From a virus, in IMG/VR virus record IMGVR_UViG_3300032116_000004, positions 1-64,000 of that record: a DNA stretch of 64,000 nucleotides; one strand, written 5' to 3'. Below are positions 16,545 to 25,895 of the stretch, one piece after another. The translations under genes were made by a program, and so were the position numbers. Position 1 is the stretch's first letter. Each line of letters begins with the position of its first letter. Under the pieces are notes generated by a model. The model did not search any database. It was not told where the DNA came from and saw only the letters and a list, made by a program, of their open reading frames with translations.

Positions 16545-18056
16545 ATGAGCGATAAAAACACACCCGCACGCCAACTATATGACCTGCTCGTAGCGCAGGA
16601 TTTTGAACCCGAAGCCCTGGACAGCCAAGGCAAACCCGCCGCTGATCCTGCTGATGCAGACATCATCAGTTTTGACTATGCCACTCCTGAAAAGGACTAT
16701 GGCACTGTGGTAGTGGCCCTGGACGGTGAAAACAACCTGGACATGTATTTTGGAGACAACATGGCACGAGCCATGGAAGGCAATGATCGTGGCGACTGGT
16801 ATGATTTCCTGTATCTGGTTCGCATGTTCGCCAAACGCAATCTGCTCACGTTTAACGTAAAAAATCTCAGCAGACTCAAATACAACATGAAGACCATGGC
16901 TGCCGTCAAAGAAAGCCTGTTTGAAGGCTACTATGGCAACCGCAAGATTTCCTACTCAGATCAACCCAATCGCGCACGGCTTGTGATCAAACACAACAAA
17001 ACCTTGGGTGAAGGTGATGCACGTTTCCGCCATATCGAAAGCCTCTATGTAGAGAATGCCGAAGGTGAACGTTTCCGTGTGCCCAGCCGCAGCCTCACAC
17101 ATGGTCGCATGCTGGCACGACACGTGGCCGAAGGTGGCACACCCTACGATGCCTTTGGCATCCACATCACAGAGATCGTGGATGAGATGAAAACGCTCAG
17201 CAACTTCGTGCGTGCGGCACGGCATCGTGACTATACCGGTGAAGCCGCGCACATGGTAGAAGCTGCCATACGCCACTACGCTGATCTCAAAGCCAAGGCC
17301 AAGAAGATGATAGGTCGCAGAGGCTATCACGAAGAACGTGACAGTTTTGATCCTGCTGAGATCACAGAGATAGACGAAGCAGTGGAGACCATACGCGAAT
17401 TGTTCGTGAAACAGACTTTGGATCCTAGAGTAGAACAGGCCTTGCCTGTGCTGGCACGACTGCAAGAACAGGATCTCCCCGAAGCCGACGAATTTGAATC
17501 ATGGACTGACCGTGTGATGGAAGGCACCTGGGCCATACCAGAGACTCCTGAGCAGGTAAAAAAATTACAGATCTTGATGAGCAAAGATCTCATCGTGGGA
17601 CCTGATGCTTCCAATGCCACAGAACAACTGTATGACATCATTGGCGACGACGAACTGTTTGACATCTTGGAAGACATGGCCATGACCAACCCTGACGCCA
17701 ATGTGTGGGACGATCCTCGTGTGCAAAAAAGATTGGAACAGTTGGGCATACCAGGTATGGATGCCATAGACCTTGATGCAGTCAAAGAAGGACAGGTAAA
17801 AAGATTGGCCATGGGCGACATCTCTGCAGAACCAGATGCTCAAGGACCCTATGATGTGATACGCAGGCGTGATGGTATCGAATCCGGCCTACATCAATAT
17901 GGCAATCGTGAGCAGGCCCGGAAACACGCACAGAATCTCAAGAACAAATACCCCAGCATGGAAGTGGGCATCAGACCCGCTGGTCAACGAACCGAATATA
18001 TAGGCATCAAAGAAAGCCAAGGGCTAGATAGATTATTGAATCTAGCTCGGTCATGA
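16545..18056 (+). CDS. Large virion-type protein, function unknown
   Basis: A 503-residue acidic, mostly helical protein of a type present near terminase genes in aquatic T4-like phages. An internal KESLFEGYYGN (near residue 125) holds an L-F-E|G site fitting the prohead-protease rule. Residues 220-330 are strongly helical. The C-terminal segment resembles a small domain (YDVIRRRDGIESGLHQYGNRE...). It overlaps the next gene by four bases. Head-associated role is inferred; no enzyme motif seen. Confidence 0.65.
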   Translation: MSDKNTPARQLYDLLVAQDFEPEALDSQGKPAADPADADIISFDYATPEKDYGTVVVALDGENNLDMYFGDNMARAMEGNDRGDWYDFLYLVRMFAKRNLLTFNVKNLSRLKYNMKTMAAVKESLFEGYYGNRKISYSDQPNRARLVIKHNKTLGEGDARFRHIESLYVENAEGERFRVPSRSLTHGRMLARHVAEGGTPYDAFGIHITEIVDEMKTLSNFVRAARHRDYTGEAAHMVEAAIRHYADLKAKAKKMIGRRGYHEERDSFDPAEITEIDEAVETIRELFVKQTLDPRVEQALPVLARLQEQDLPEADEFESWTDRVMEGTWAIPETPEQVKKLQILMSKDLIVGPDASNATEQLYDIIGDDELFDILEDMAMTNPDANVWDDPRVQKRLEQLGIPGMDAIDLDAVKEGQVKRLAMGDISAEPDAQGPYDVIRRRDGIESGLHQYGNREQARKHAQNLKNKYPSMEVGIRPAGQRTEYIGIKESQGLDRLLNLARS

Positions 18057-18616
18057 ACGCTGTCCGGATCAATCAGCAACTGTGGACGGCCAAAGATTTC
18101 TTTGAACCCGATCAATGGCGATCGATCAAACTGGCATATAGACGATCTCGCGTGCCATTTTCCATGCAGTATGACGACCGTTTGCTCACACCATGGTCAG
18201 ACACTCCCGAATTACAACAGATAGTAGAAGCCAACACTGAACGTGTGAGCCAACTGGTCGGCCGGCCTCTGGCACCGCAAGTGGCCTATGTCAGCATCGA
18301 TCTAGCCGGCAGTTCCATAATGATGCACAGGCTACATCCTGACATCTTGGTGCAGGTGCAGATTGGCATGGGCGAAGAATCCGACTGCCGTATGGCATTC
18401 TGTTTCTGTCATGACAGCCAGGTCAATGCGGAAAGCGAACTAGACTATCAGCCTATGCGCCGGCTCACTAGACACGATGTTGATGTGGTCAATTATGAAC
18501 CCAATCTAGCCAGCATCTATGTCAATGAACCTCGTGGATTCTGTGGCATGCTGTCCTGCGTGCCGGGCAACACAGTGAGAGAAGTGCTGGTATTGAGTTA
18601 TACCAAATTGTATTGA
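18053..18616 (+). CDS. Degenerate 2OG-Fe(II) oxygenase-fold protein
   Basis: A 187-residue protein that lines up with the opposing gene at 18598-19158. HPD in MMHRLHPDILVQVQ corresponds to the HxD iron ligands (HSD) there, and VPGNTVREVLVLSYTKLY corresponds to LPGIGTRASVTFQYNLV. The distal iron-binding His before this segment is absent (GFCGML), while the Arg is kept. Either iron binding is lost or an alternative ligand is used. It is translationally coupled to the preceding virion-type gene. Confidence 0.5.
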   Translation: MNAVRINQQLWTAKDFFEPDQWRSIKLAYRRSRVPFSMQYDDRLLTPWSDTPELQQIVEANTERVSQLVGRPLAPQVAYVSIDLAGSSIMMHRLHPDILVQVQIGMGEESDCRMAFCFCHDSQVNAESELDYQPMRRLTRHDVDVVNYEPNLASIYVNEPRGFCGMLSCVPGNTVREVLVLSYTKLY

Positions 18617-19158
18617 AATGTCACGCTGGCACGTGTGCCGATTCCAGGCAATACCCTATGAGGTTTGAGATCGGTATTGACATTGATATAACCTTTGTTA
18701 TTGGCCAACTCTAACTTGTATGGCGGATCCACATGCAAGAATTCGATACCGTGACAGGGATCCTGTTTTGAAGACCAAATGTCAACATAGACTTGATAGG
18801 TAACTATGATGTCTGGTGAATCTGAATGTGTCTGGCAGGCAAAGCCCGGCAAGTCTAGCCAAAATTTCACTATCATGAGATTGAGATCCAATCCAGAGAT
18901 CTGATTCAATGAAGGTATGATATCCAACCCTATCTGTTGTAATCGGGCATGATCCGGGCCCGGTTGCAACATCAGTCTGCGATGGGGTCGTGAAACTGCG
19001 AATTGATTTTGTTCGTTTATCACAATGTCCTGCATCCATGACAATGTTTCGGAGCAAAAACACTCATCCACAAGCCAACAGTTCGGTGCCACTGATTGCA
19101 ATTGACAGACTTGATCATATATCTTGACTTGTTGTGTAGATGTGTTATACTGTGTCAT
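18598..19158 (-). CDS. Putative 2OG-Fe(II) oxygenase
   Basis: A 186-residue protein with a double-stranded beta-helix pattern: HSD (HxD) in QTHSDSPDIIVTYQVYVD, and a distal H...R in KPHRVLPGIGTRASVTF. These fit the H-x-D...H...R facial triad and 2OG-binding Arg of the superfamily. The ATG at 19158 is preferred over an upstream TTG because GTAAATA ends exactly seven bases before it, as at other genes here. Substrate unknown; it converges on its degenerate relative with a 19-base overlap. Confidence 0.65.
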   Translation of the reverse strand: MTQYNTSTQQVKIYDQVCQLQSVAPNCWLVDECFCSETLSWMQDIVINEQNQFAVSRPHRRLMLQPGPDHARLQQIGLDIIPSLNQISGLDLNLMIVKFWLDLPGFACQTHSDSPDIIVTYQVYVDIWSSKQDPCHGIEFLHVDPPYKLELANNKGYINVNTDLKPHRVLPGIGTRASVTFQYNLV

Positions 19159-19165
19159 ATGCCGA

Positions 19166-19172
19166 TATTTAC
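19166..19172 (-). promoter_or_regulatory. Late-promoter-like GTAAATA box, minus strand, leaderless type
   Basis: On the minus strand GTAAATA ends seven bases before the ATG at 19158. No Shine-Dalgarno. Confidence 0.55.
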
Positions 19173-19207
19173 ATGCCAAAATCAATGTTCAAAAGAAAAA
19201 TCGCCTT

Positions 19208-19241
19208 TTGACATTGACATGCTAAATATCTATGCTACACT
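19208..19241 (+). promoter_or_regulatory. Sigma70-like promoter(s) upstream of gp32
   Basis: Two abutting TTGACA hexamers (19208-19213 and 19214-19219). The first is 17 bases from TATGCT (19231-19236). The second is 16 bases from TACACT (19236-19241), which has an extended -10 TG. A CTAAATA late-like box (19222-19228) lies between them. The leader to the gp32 ATG would be about 55 bases with an AAAGGA site at 19288. Which pair is used cannot be told from sequence. Confidence 0.6.
19222..19228 (+). promoter_or_regulatory. Late-promoter-like CTAAATA box upstream of gp32
   Basis: CTAAATA overlapping the sigma70-like promoter region, 76 bases before the gp32 ATG. It could add late expression to a gene needed throughout infection. 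Confidence 0.45.
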
Positions 19242-19304
19242 CAGTAGGGTGTATGCAAGGCATATATAGGCAATTTAAAATTTCTTGAAAGGACAATTTC
19301 TATT

Positions 19305-20294
19305 ATGGCATCATTAGCAGAAATCCGCGCTCGACTACAAGCCGCAGAGTCGAACAAAGGCGGACAATCACAAGGCGGCGACAACGCAATTTACCCCCAC
19401 TGGAACATCGATGAAGGACAGAGCGCAACGCTTCGTTTCCTTCCTGACGGCGACTCAAAGAACACTTTCTTCTGGGTCGAACGGGCGATGATCAAACTGC
19501 CATTCAATGGCGTCAAAGGGGAAATGGATTCCAAACAGGTCCAAGTGCAGGTTCCCTGCGTAGAGATGTGGGGCGATGCTTGCCCGATCTTGGCAGAAGT
19601 GCGCACCTGGTTCAAAGACAAAGCCCTTGAAGACATGGGCCGTAAGTATTGGAAGAAGCGTTCATACATCATGCAAGGATTCGTCCGCGAAAATCCCCTG
19701 GCAGATGACAAGACACCGGAAAATCCCATACGCCGATTCATCATCGGTCCTCAGATTTTCCAAACAATCAAGTCCGCACTCATGGATCCAGAACTGGAAG
19801 AGTTGCCAACAGACTTGATGCGTGGTCTGGATTTCCGTATCACCAAGACATCCAAAGGTGGTTACGCAGACTACTCAACCTCCAAATGGGCTCGTAAGGA
19901 GAGTGCGTTGACAGAAGCAGAACAGGCCGCGATCGAGGCTCATGGCTTGTTCAATTTGTCCGACTTCCTTCCTAAGAAACCCGGCGAAGCAGAACTCAAA
20001 GTTATGAAAGAAATGTTTGAGGCTTCTGTCGACGGCAAACCTTACGATCCCGACCGTTGGGGTGCATACTTCCGTCCGGCTGGTGTAGCGGCTCCGCAAG
20101 GTTCTTCCACAGGCTCTGAAACTGTTGTAGAATCAGCCGCACCAGTGGAGAAGTCGGCACCTGTTTCTACTGCCATCTCGTTCGACGAAGGCGATGACGC
20201 ACCCACGCCCACAGCGCCGGTGCAGGCCAAACCAGGTGCACAAAATGCCCAAGACATCTTGGCCATGATCCGCGCACGTCAAAACAAACAGTAA
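19305..20294 (+). CDS. Single-stranded DNA-binding protein (gp32)
   Basis: Coats single-stranded DNA at replication forks and during recombination. It has the gp32 layout: a basic cooperativity N-terminus, the core from YPHWNIDEGQSATLRFLPDGD through FWVERAMIKLPFNG and VPCVEMWGDACP, and an acidic, proline- and alanine-rich C-terminal tail that in T4 binds partner proteins. At 329 residues it is close to T4 gp32 (301). The full zinc ligand set of T4 is not clearly kept; only two Cys lie in that region. It is followed by a hairpin and then uvsX. Confidence 0.93.
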   Translation: MASLAEIRARLQAAESNKGGQSQGGDNAIYPHWNIDEGQSATLRFLPDGDSKNTFFWVERAMIKLPFNGVKGEMDSKQVQVQVPCVEMWGDACPILAEVRTWFKDKALEDMGRKYWKKRSYIMQGFVRENPLADDKTPENPIRRFIIGPQIFQTIKSALMDPELEELPTDLMRGLDFRITKTSKGGYADYSTSKWARKESALTEAEQAAIEAHGLFNLSDFLPKKPGEAELKVMKEMFEASVDGKPYDPDRWGAYFRPAGVAAPQGSSTGSETVVESAAPVEKSAPVSTAISFDEGDDAPTPTAPVQAKPGAQNAQDILAMIRARQNKQ

Positions 20295-20309
20295 TATATA
20301 CGAGCAATC

Positions 20310-20337
20310 ACACAGGGGTTCGCCCCTGTGTTCTTCT
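20310..20337 (+). terminator. Terminator or attenuator between gp32 and uvsX
   Basis: Nine-bp perfect stem (20310-20318 with 20323-20331) with a TTCG loop, followed by TTCTTCT rather than a clean T run. It probably gives partial termination, making more gp32 than UvsX. Confidence 0.75.
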
Positions 20338-20350
20338 AGACAGGTGAAAT

Positions 20351-21409
20351 ATGGGTAAACCCTTTGACGTTTCAAAATTCCGCAAGGAAATAACAAAATC
20401 AATCGATGGATTGAGTATCGGTTTCAATGATCCAACAGACTGGATCTCTACAGGTAATTTCGCCTTGAATTATCTTATCTCTGGAGACTTTAACAAAGGT
20501 GTGCCCTTGGGCAAGGTCACTGTGTTCGCCGGTGAGTCTGGTGCAGGCAAAAGTTATATCTGTAGTGGCAACATCGTCAAGCATGCGCAGGAACAAGGTA
20601 TTTTTGTGGTATTGATTGACACAGAGAACGCCTTGGACGAAGCATGGTTGCACGCCCTGGGGGTGGATACAGATGAACGGAAACTGTTAAAACTGAGCAT
20701 GGCCATGATCGATGATGTGGCCAAAACTATTTCAACATTCATGGCTGACTACAAAGGCTTGCCTGCAGATGAACGCCCCAAGGTCATGTTTGTGATCGAC
20801 TCTGTGGGTATGTTGCTCACACCCACTGACGTGAACCAGTTTGAAGCCGGTGACATGAAAGGTGACCTAGGTCGCAAAGCCAAGAGCCTTACTGCTTTGG
20901 TGCGTAACTGCGTAAACATGTTTGGTAACTACAACGTGGGCATGGTGTGTACCAATCATACCTATGCCAGCCAAGACATGTTCGATCCTGATGATAAAAT
21001 CTCCGGCGGTCAAGGCTTTATCTATGCTTCTAGTATTGTGGTTGCCATGCGCAAACTCAAACTCAAAGAAGATGAAGATGGCAACAAAATTTCAGATGTC
21101 ATGGGTATCCGATCTGCTTGTAAAGTGATGAAAACACGCTATGCCAAACCATTCGAAGGTGTGCAGGTCAAGATCCCCTATGAAACAGGTATGAATCCTT
21201 ATTCCGGACTCACCGACTTGGCAGAGAAAAAAGGTATGTTAAAGAAAGATGGCAACAAACTCATGTTTGTGACCAGCGAAGGAGAGATCATTAAATACTT
21301 CCGCAAAGGCTGGGAATCCAACGAAGACGGTTGCCTTGACAAAGTCATGCGAGATTTCCAAAATCAGAAGACTGAGGTAAGTATTGCTGAATCAGAACAG
21401 GAGGAATAA
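20351..21409 (+). CDS. uvsX: RecA-like recombinase (UvsX)
   Basis: Strand-exchange recombinase for recombination-dependent replication and repair. Walker A GESGAGKS is at residues 61-68 and Walker B KVMFVIDSVGML near residue 145; the C-terminal half matches T4-like UvsX. The length of 352 residues compares with 391 in T4. The ATG at 20351 follows the gp32 attenuator hairpin by only 14 bases, so uvsX is probably read through from gp32. Confidence 0.94.
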   Translation: MGKPFDVSKFRKEITKSIDGLSIGFNDPTDWISTGNFALNYLISGDFNKGVPLGKVTVFAGESGAGKSYICSGNIVKHAQEQGIFVVLIDTENALDEAWLHALGVDTDERKLLKLSMAMIDDVAKTISTFMADYKGLPADERPKVMFVIDSVGMLLTPTDVNQFEAGDMKGDLGRKAKSLTALVRNCVNMFGNYNVGMVCTNHTYASQDMFDPDDKISGGQGFIYASSIVVAMRKLKLKEDEDGNKISDVMGIRSACKVMKTRYAKPFEGVQVKIPYETGMNPYSGLTDLAEKKGMLKKDGNKLMFVTSEGEIIKYFRKGWESNEDGCLDKVMRDFQNQKTEVSIAESEQEE

Positions 21410-21412
21410 CTG

Positions 21413-21652
21413 ATGTCAGTAGAATTAGCCGCAGAAATTTGGACCGAAGTCAAACGCTATGTCAACTCTGTAGACAGATCTGAAGCCGCAGAAACCTTGG
21501 TCACGGTATTGATTGACAACGACGTCAGCGCCGAAGAAATCAAAAATTCATTCAAGGGCGATGGCGACGTAAAACGTGCCTTGGCAGAATATCTCAAGGA
21601 AGAAGAAGATCTTGGGGAAGATGAAGAAGACGATTACGATGACGAGTATTGA
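21413..21652 (+). CDS. Small acidic conserved protein next to UvsX
   Basis: A 79-residue protein with a helical N-terminus (EIWTEVKRYVNSVDRSEAAETLVTVLID) and a very acidic tail made almost entirely of Glu, Asp and Tyr in the last 17 residues. It is of a type that follows uvsX in aquatic T4-like phages. AGGAGGAAT lies directly upstream of the ATG. The acidic tail suggests protein-protein contact, perhaps DNA mimicry, but function is unknown. Confidence 0.72.
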   Translation: MSVELAAEIWTEVKRYVNSVDRSEAAETLVTVLIDNDVSAEEIKNSFKGDGDVKRALAEYLKEEEDLGEDEEDDYDDEY

Positions 21653-22902
21653 TGTCTGCGAAATATTTCCCAATCAAAACTGCCACTGCTTGTCAATTAA
21701 AATGGAATTGGTCTACCCTGTATCTACACGATGAAACTACAGCCAGTTGTCATCGCACAGGTTGGAGTCCTTTGACTGTAGAAAATTTTGACGATTTCCA
21801 TAACACCGAGAAAAAAAAACAAGAGCGTATCGCAATGTTGGACGGCCAATGGCCCAAAGAAAGTTGTGGATACTGTAGAGAAATAGAACAGTCGGGCGGG
21901 TTCAGTGATAGGATGTTGCATCTCAATATTCCTGACCTGGTTCCGCCGGAGTTAGGCCATGATCCAACAGCCATTACAGTATCTCCGACAATATTGGAAG
22001 TTTTTTTTAACAACACTTGCAATCTGGCCTGCCTTTATTGTTTGCCAGAATTGAGCAGTAAACTACATCAGGAAAATGTCAAATTTGGTGACTTCATAGC
22101 TGGACATATCAAACTGACGCCAGCACCTCGCCCACAAAACTATCCAGCACTGTTGGAAAAATTTTGGTCCTGGATGGATAAAAATTCTGGATCCTTGCGT
22201 AGGTTCAATGTGCTAGGAGGGGAACCATTCTATCAGGCTGAGTTTGAGAAATTGTTAGAGTTTTTTGAAAATAATCCACACTCCGATCTTGAATTAGGTA
22301 TAGTGACCAATCTAATGGTTTCTCAAGACAAACTAGATAAATTTGTGAAAATATTCCGTTCTTTGCTGGTAAAGAAACATCTCAAGCGCATTGACATAAC
22401 CTGTAGCATCGACTGCTGGGGACCTGAACAAGAATATGTCCGATATGGAGTTGATTTGGCATCATGGGAAAAAAATTTCCTAACTCTATTGACACACAAG
22501 TGGTTGACCATTAATATCAATCAGACTATATCAGTGCTAACTATCAAGACCATGCCTCAACTGTTGGAAAAACTATCATCGTGGAGGAATCAGCATCCTG
22601 TAGGACATTATTTTTCTGCCATCAGTCCACAACCTGGATATCTCATGCCTCATATAGTTGGAAAAGGAATTTTCCAAGAAGATTTTGATCGCATACTAGA
22701 TCTCATGCCAACAGATACCGAACAGGATCAGACATCCCTCAAATATATGCAAGGAATACGAGATCGAATCGAAAATTCTCAACCAGATCTACAATGTAAA
22801 TCTGATCTCAAATTATTCCTTGATGAAAAAGATCGTCGTAGGGGTAATAGTTGGCGCAAAACATTTCCGTGGCTGGTCAAGGAAATAGATAATGTGGTAT
22901 AG
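21652..22902 (+). CDS. Radical SAM protein (twitch-type), accessory island
   Basis: A 416-residue radical SAM enzyme. The SAM cluster motif is CNLACLYC (C-x3-C-x2-C, near residue 122), followed by LGGEPFYQ, the usual GGE SAM-binding motif. The N-terminal 90 residues carry further Cys (ACQLKW, ASCHRTG, SCGYCREIEQ) that could bind an extra Fe-S cluster. The substrate is unknown. The ATG overlaps the preceding stop (TGATG). The gene looks AT-richer than its neighbours. A second copy with the same Cys order is at 36286. Confidence 0.85.
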   Translation: MSAKYFPIKTATACQLKWNWSTLYLHDETTASCHRTGWSPLTVENFDDFHNTEKKKQERIAMLDGQWPKESCGYCREIEQSGGFSDRMLHLNIPDLVPPELGHDPTAITVSPTILEVFFNNTCNLACLYCLPELSSKLHQENVKFGDFIAGHIKLTPAPRPQNYPALLEKFWSWMDKNSGSLRRFNVLGGEPFYQAEFEKLLEFFENNPHSDLELGIVTNLMVSQDKLDKFVKIFRSLLVKKHLKRIDITCSIDCWGPEQEYVRYGVDLASWEKNFLTLLTHKWLTININQTISVLTIKTMPQLLEKLSSWRNQHPVGHYFSAISPQPGYLMPHIVGKGIFQEDFDRILDLMPTDTEQDQTSLKYMQGIRDRIENSQPDLQCKSDLKLFLDEKDRRRGNSWRKTFPWLVKEIDNVV

Positions 22903-23344
22903 CCGAGTAGTTGCTAACCTGAGTGCTATTCCAGATTTTATAGCACACTACGAGCGCGAGCTAGAGGAAGCCAAACGCGAGTGCAGGATCGGTGGCTTTG
23001 TTGAAACCAATATCAAGGAATTGCCCGGTATCACTGAACATCGTTTTAACCAATTGCAAGAGATAGAAGCCATCTTAAACTATCTCAATATCCAATTGCG
23101 CAAGATCCGCCGTCGCCATTTCCAGAAGTATCTCGAGGGTTACGCCCGGGCGCTGACCAGCCGAGACGCGGAAAAATATGTAGATGGCGAGGACGAGGTC
23201 ATTGATTTTGAGACCATCATCAACGAAGTGGCTCTCTTACGTAATCGTTGGTTGGGTATCATGAAAGGGCTTGATACTAAACAATGGCAAATGGGACATA
23301 TCGTCCGCTTGCGCACAGCGGGGATGGAAGACATCCAGGTATGA
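22892..23344 (+). CDS. Conserved helical T4-like protein, function unknown
   Basis: A 150-residue, highly charged, helical protein (HRFNQLQEIEAILNYLNIQLRKIRRRHFQKYLEGY) with a conserved-looking LTSRDAEKYVDGEDEV segment and a MKGLDTKQWQM motif. Similar genes accompany recombination genes in aquatic T4-like phages, but I do not recognise a defined function. Its composition matches the replication genes more than the surrounding island. It overlaps both neighbours. Confidence 0.68.
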   Translation: MWYSRVVANLSAIPDFIAHYERELEEAKRECRIGGFVETNIKELPGITEHRFNQLQEIEAILNYLNIQLRKIRRRHFQKYLEGYARALTSRDAEKYVDGEDEVIDFETIINEVALLRNRWLGIMKGLDTKQWQMGHIVRLRTAGMEDIQV

Positions 23345-24369
23345 TCAGTCGTTTACGACTGCATGACAATGGCCGAGTTTTATATTATGATGCTTGGCGC
23401 AATATCACTTCACAAGAACTGAGATCCGATGGGTTTGTTCCATTACTGGAACAGGATCTTGAACAACACAGACTTTCATTGAACGATGCCCGCGATTATA
23501 TTTGGGTTTTTGATCTCAAGCCCGAAGGCATTGATGCTGGAGACATGCAAGGAATGTTTGATTTGTTATGTCAAAGAAGACAGGTTCCTGTTGAAAATTT
23601 CCGGGTAATATTCAGTTGTGTAGAACAGATTGATCGATTGCCTTATCGAGCTACATCACTGCCCGACAGATTGATCTACAATGGTAATTGGTATGATCAT
23701 CTTCGGCATTACCGCATCAACTGGGCAGGCTTGCCAATGACGCACCGACTGACCTGTCTCATGCGAAGGCCCAGCATCGGCAGAGCGAATCTCGCAAAAC
23801 GGCTGCTATCAAAATTCAGATCTGATGAACTGATAATGACGTTTGGCACCAATGGTGTGGAGCCCAGCGATGACATCAAGCAGTTGATATGGCCGCGACC
23901 ATATCCCATGATTGTTGACCGCCCTATGGCTGATCAAGTTTTTCAGCATCGCATAGATCATGATTTTTTCTATCGAGCACCTGTGAATCTAGTAGTAGAA
24001 AGTTCCAGCCAGATCGACCCCAACACCTGGCGCAGTATTTTTATCACAGAAAAAACTTTCAAAGCCATGGCATGGCATCAGTTTCCTGTTTGGTATGCAG
24101 TGCCCGGCTTGGTGGCCCAAGTGAGGCGCATGGGGTTTGATGTGTTTGATGATGTGTTTGACAATCACTCATATGATGATATACCAGATCCCTGGGTGCG
24201 CATGACTCAGGTAGTGCAATTGGTGCATCGTGTCAGCCAGCAAGACATGGTAGAATTGAGACAACAACATTGGGATCGATTGCAAGCCAATGCTCAACTG
24301 ATCGACTATATACATGCCACAGCCATAGTTAGGCATACACAGATATTGGAAGAATTTTCTCATGCATAA
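23341..24369 (+). CDS. Glycosyltransferase-like protein of the accessory island
   Basis: A 342-residue protein. The segment IFITEKTFKAMAWHQFPVWYAVPGLVAQVRRMGFDVFDD (about residues 230-270; positions 24030-24150) resembles the donor-side S/TEKTFK...P...G motif of phage and bacterial glycosyltransferases that look like fucosyltransferases. The N-terminal half has no recognisable motif. The ATG at 23341 overlaps the upstream stop by four bases, which favours it over a start 57 bases earlier. Sugar and acceptor unknown. Confidence 0.55.
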   Translation: MISRLRLHDNGRVLYYDAWRNITSQELRSDGFVPLLEQDLEQHRLSLNDARDYIWVFDLKPEGIDAGDMQGMFDLLCQRRQVPVENFRVIFSCVEQIDRLPYRATSLPDRLIYNGNWYDHLRHYRINWAGLPMTHRLTCLMRRPSIGRANLAKRLLSKFRSDELIMTFGTNGVEPSDDIKQLIWPRPYPMIVDRPMADQVFQHRIDHDFFYRAPVNLVVESSSQIDPNTWRSIFITEKTFKAMAWHQFPVWYAVPGLVAQVRRMGFDVFDDVFDNHSYDDIPDPWVRMTQVVQLVHRVSQQDMVELRQQHWDRLQANAQLIDYIHATAIVRHTQILEEFSHA

Positions 24370-25126
24370 AGGATTCTCAAGTCCACAAGCCAGCCACGAG
24401 CACAGTCTTCAAGTGCTGGAATCGCTGTATGAACACGACGATTTCATGGAAAGCGTGGGCCGCGTGATAGACCTAGGATGCGGAGCAGATGCTCTGGATC
24501 TCACCTGGTGGGCCACCCGAACCACCAGAGATGACAACCCTAGACCTCTCAATATCACTTGCACAGGTGTGGATACCGTGGTCGATTCACTGGCACCCCC
24601 AGCTAGACGTGCCGGCGTCCACTACATAAAACAAGATCTAGAGACTCTCAATCAAACCAAACACCGATATGACCTACTGTGGTGTCATGACACGTTCCAA
24701 TACATGATCAATCCCCTGGGTTGCCTGTCCAATTGGTGGAACATCGCCAATCCTGGTGCCATGCTGGTGCTCATGGTGCCGCAAACCACCAACATCGAAT
24801 TCCAGCGCCAGGCCTTTGACCTGCCCAGTCATTGTTATTACAATCACACCGTGGTCAGCTTGATGTATATGTTGGCCACTACCGGTTGGGACTGCTCATC
24901 GGGATTCTTCCAAAAAAATCCCGCAGATCCCTGGATCAACATCATAGTGTATCGCAGTGGTCATCAGCCCAGCGATCCCAAGACCACGTCGTGGTATCAT
25001 CTAGCCGAACGAGGCATGTTACCTTCCAGCGCAGTGGTAAGTTTGGATCGATATGGCTATGTGCGCCAGAGAGATCTGTTATTGCCTTGGTTGGACAAAA
25101 GCCTGGCCTATTTTGGCGATCATTGA
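24362..25126 (+). CDS. SAM-dependent methyltransferase
   Basis: A 254-residue class I methyltransferase: VIDLGCGADALDL (motif I) near residue 35, CTGVD as the acidic end of strand 2, and LLWCHDTFQYMINPLGCLSNWW as motif IV. It lies in the glycan-type island and overlaps the previous gene by eight bases. Substrate not predictable from sequence. Confidence 0.75.
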   Translation: MHKGFSSPQASHEHSLQVLESLYEHDDFMESVGRVIDLGCGADALDLTWWATRTTRDDNPRPLNITCTGVDTVVDSLAPPARRAGVHYIKQDLETLNQTKHRYDLLWCHDTFQYMINPLGCLSNWWNIANPGAMLVLMVPQTTNIEFQRQAFDLPSHCYYNHTVVSLMYMLATTGWDCSSGFFQKNPADPWINIIVYRSGHQPSDPKTTSWYHLAERGMLPSSAVVSLDRYGYVRQRDLLLPWLDKSLAYFGDH

Positions 25127-25143
25127 TCGCAATAAACTGCGTA

Positions 25144-25151
25144 GATAAATA
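25144..25151 (+). promoter_or_regulatory. Late-promoter-like GATAAATA box inside the island
   Basis: GATAAATA lies 15 bases before the ATG at 25167, with GGAGG (25158-25162) between. It marks a new transcription unit within the accessory island. Confidence 0.58.
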
Positions 25152-25166
25152 CCCCATGGAGGTCAC

Positions 25167-25895
25167 ATGGGATTCAGCAATCTAATCACAAAAGCAGTGG
25201 GTTCAGTAGCGCCCGAACTTGTAACTAATCGTCGGCCCACAGTCATTGAACTGGGCAATCAAACTCTCAAGAACACCAAGGCACGCGGTGAAATCTATCA
25301 AAAGCTAGGCATATCTCCGCCCGCAGAATTAGGTGGAACCAAAGATTGGTATCTCAGTCTAGGGTTTGATCGATACTTGGCCATTGACGTCAATACTGAA
25401 CGAGATGCAGTGGCCATGGATCTCAACGTAGACATACCCAAGACCTACGGATTCCATGAGCAGTTTGATCTGGTCACAAACAACGGCACCGGGGAACATG
25501 TGTTCAACCAATACATGGTGTTCAAGAATGCACATGACCTTTGCCGTGTGGGCGGATTCATGATCCATGTGCTGCCATTCTATCGCTGGGTGGATCATGG
25601 ATTCTTCAACTACAACCCCAATCTGTTTCCGTGCTTGGCCAATCAAAACGATTATGAGTTGAGAGAGTTATGGATCGCATCCAGTGATGCCCAATATCTA
25701 CACAAACTAGACGTCAACAATCTGGGTCGCAACAAAGGCTACAGAGGCAAACTAGAACTTGATACCTGGGAAAGCGATCCCATGGTGGCTGCTGTGTTCC
25801 GCAAAGTCAAGGATGCACCATTTGAAATACCCATACAGCACATGTATGGTGGTGACAACATCAGCGACGATGGCATCGCTGGAAATTACCGATGA
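25167..25895 (+). CDS. Methyltransferase-fold protein
   Basis: A 242-residue protein resembling a class I methyltransferase: DWYLSLGFDRYLAIDVN (strand 2 region), FDLVTNNGTGEHVFNQYMVFKNAHDLCRVGGFMIHVLPF (motif IV to VI, about residues 94-132). The usual glycine-rich motif I is not obvious, so activity is uncertain. It begins a unit with its own late box and is followed by a 4-bp overlap with the TylF-type gene. Confidence 0.6.
   Translation: MGFSNLITKAVGSVAPELVTNRRPTVIELGNQTLKNTKARGEIYQKLGISPPAELGGTKDWYLSLGFDRYLAIDVNTERDAVAMDLNVDIPKTYGFHEQFDLVTNNGTGEHVFNQYMVFKNAHDLCRVGGFMIHVLPFYRWVDHGFFNYNPNLFPCLANQNDYELRELWIASSDAQYLHKLDVNNLGRNKGYRGKLELDTWESDPMVAAVFRKVKDAPFEIPIQHMYGGDNISDDGIAGNYR

Noticed and set aside
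15740-16666. Long minus-strand open frame opposite the terminase gene
   Set aside because: Fully opposite the gp17 nuclease domain and the next start; composition is that of an antisense shadow.
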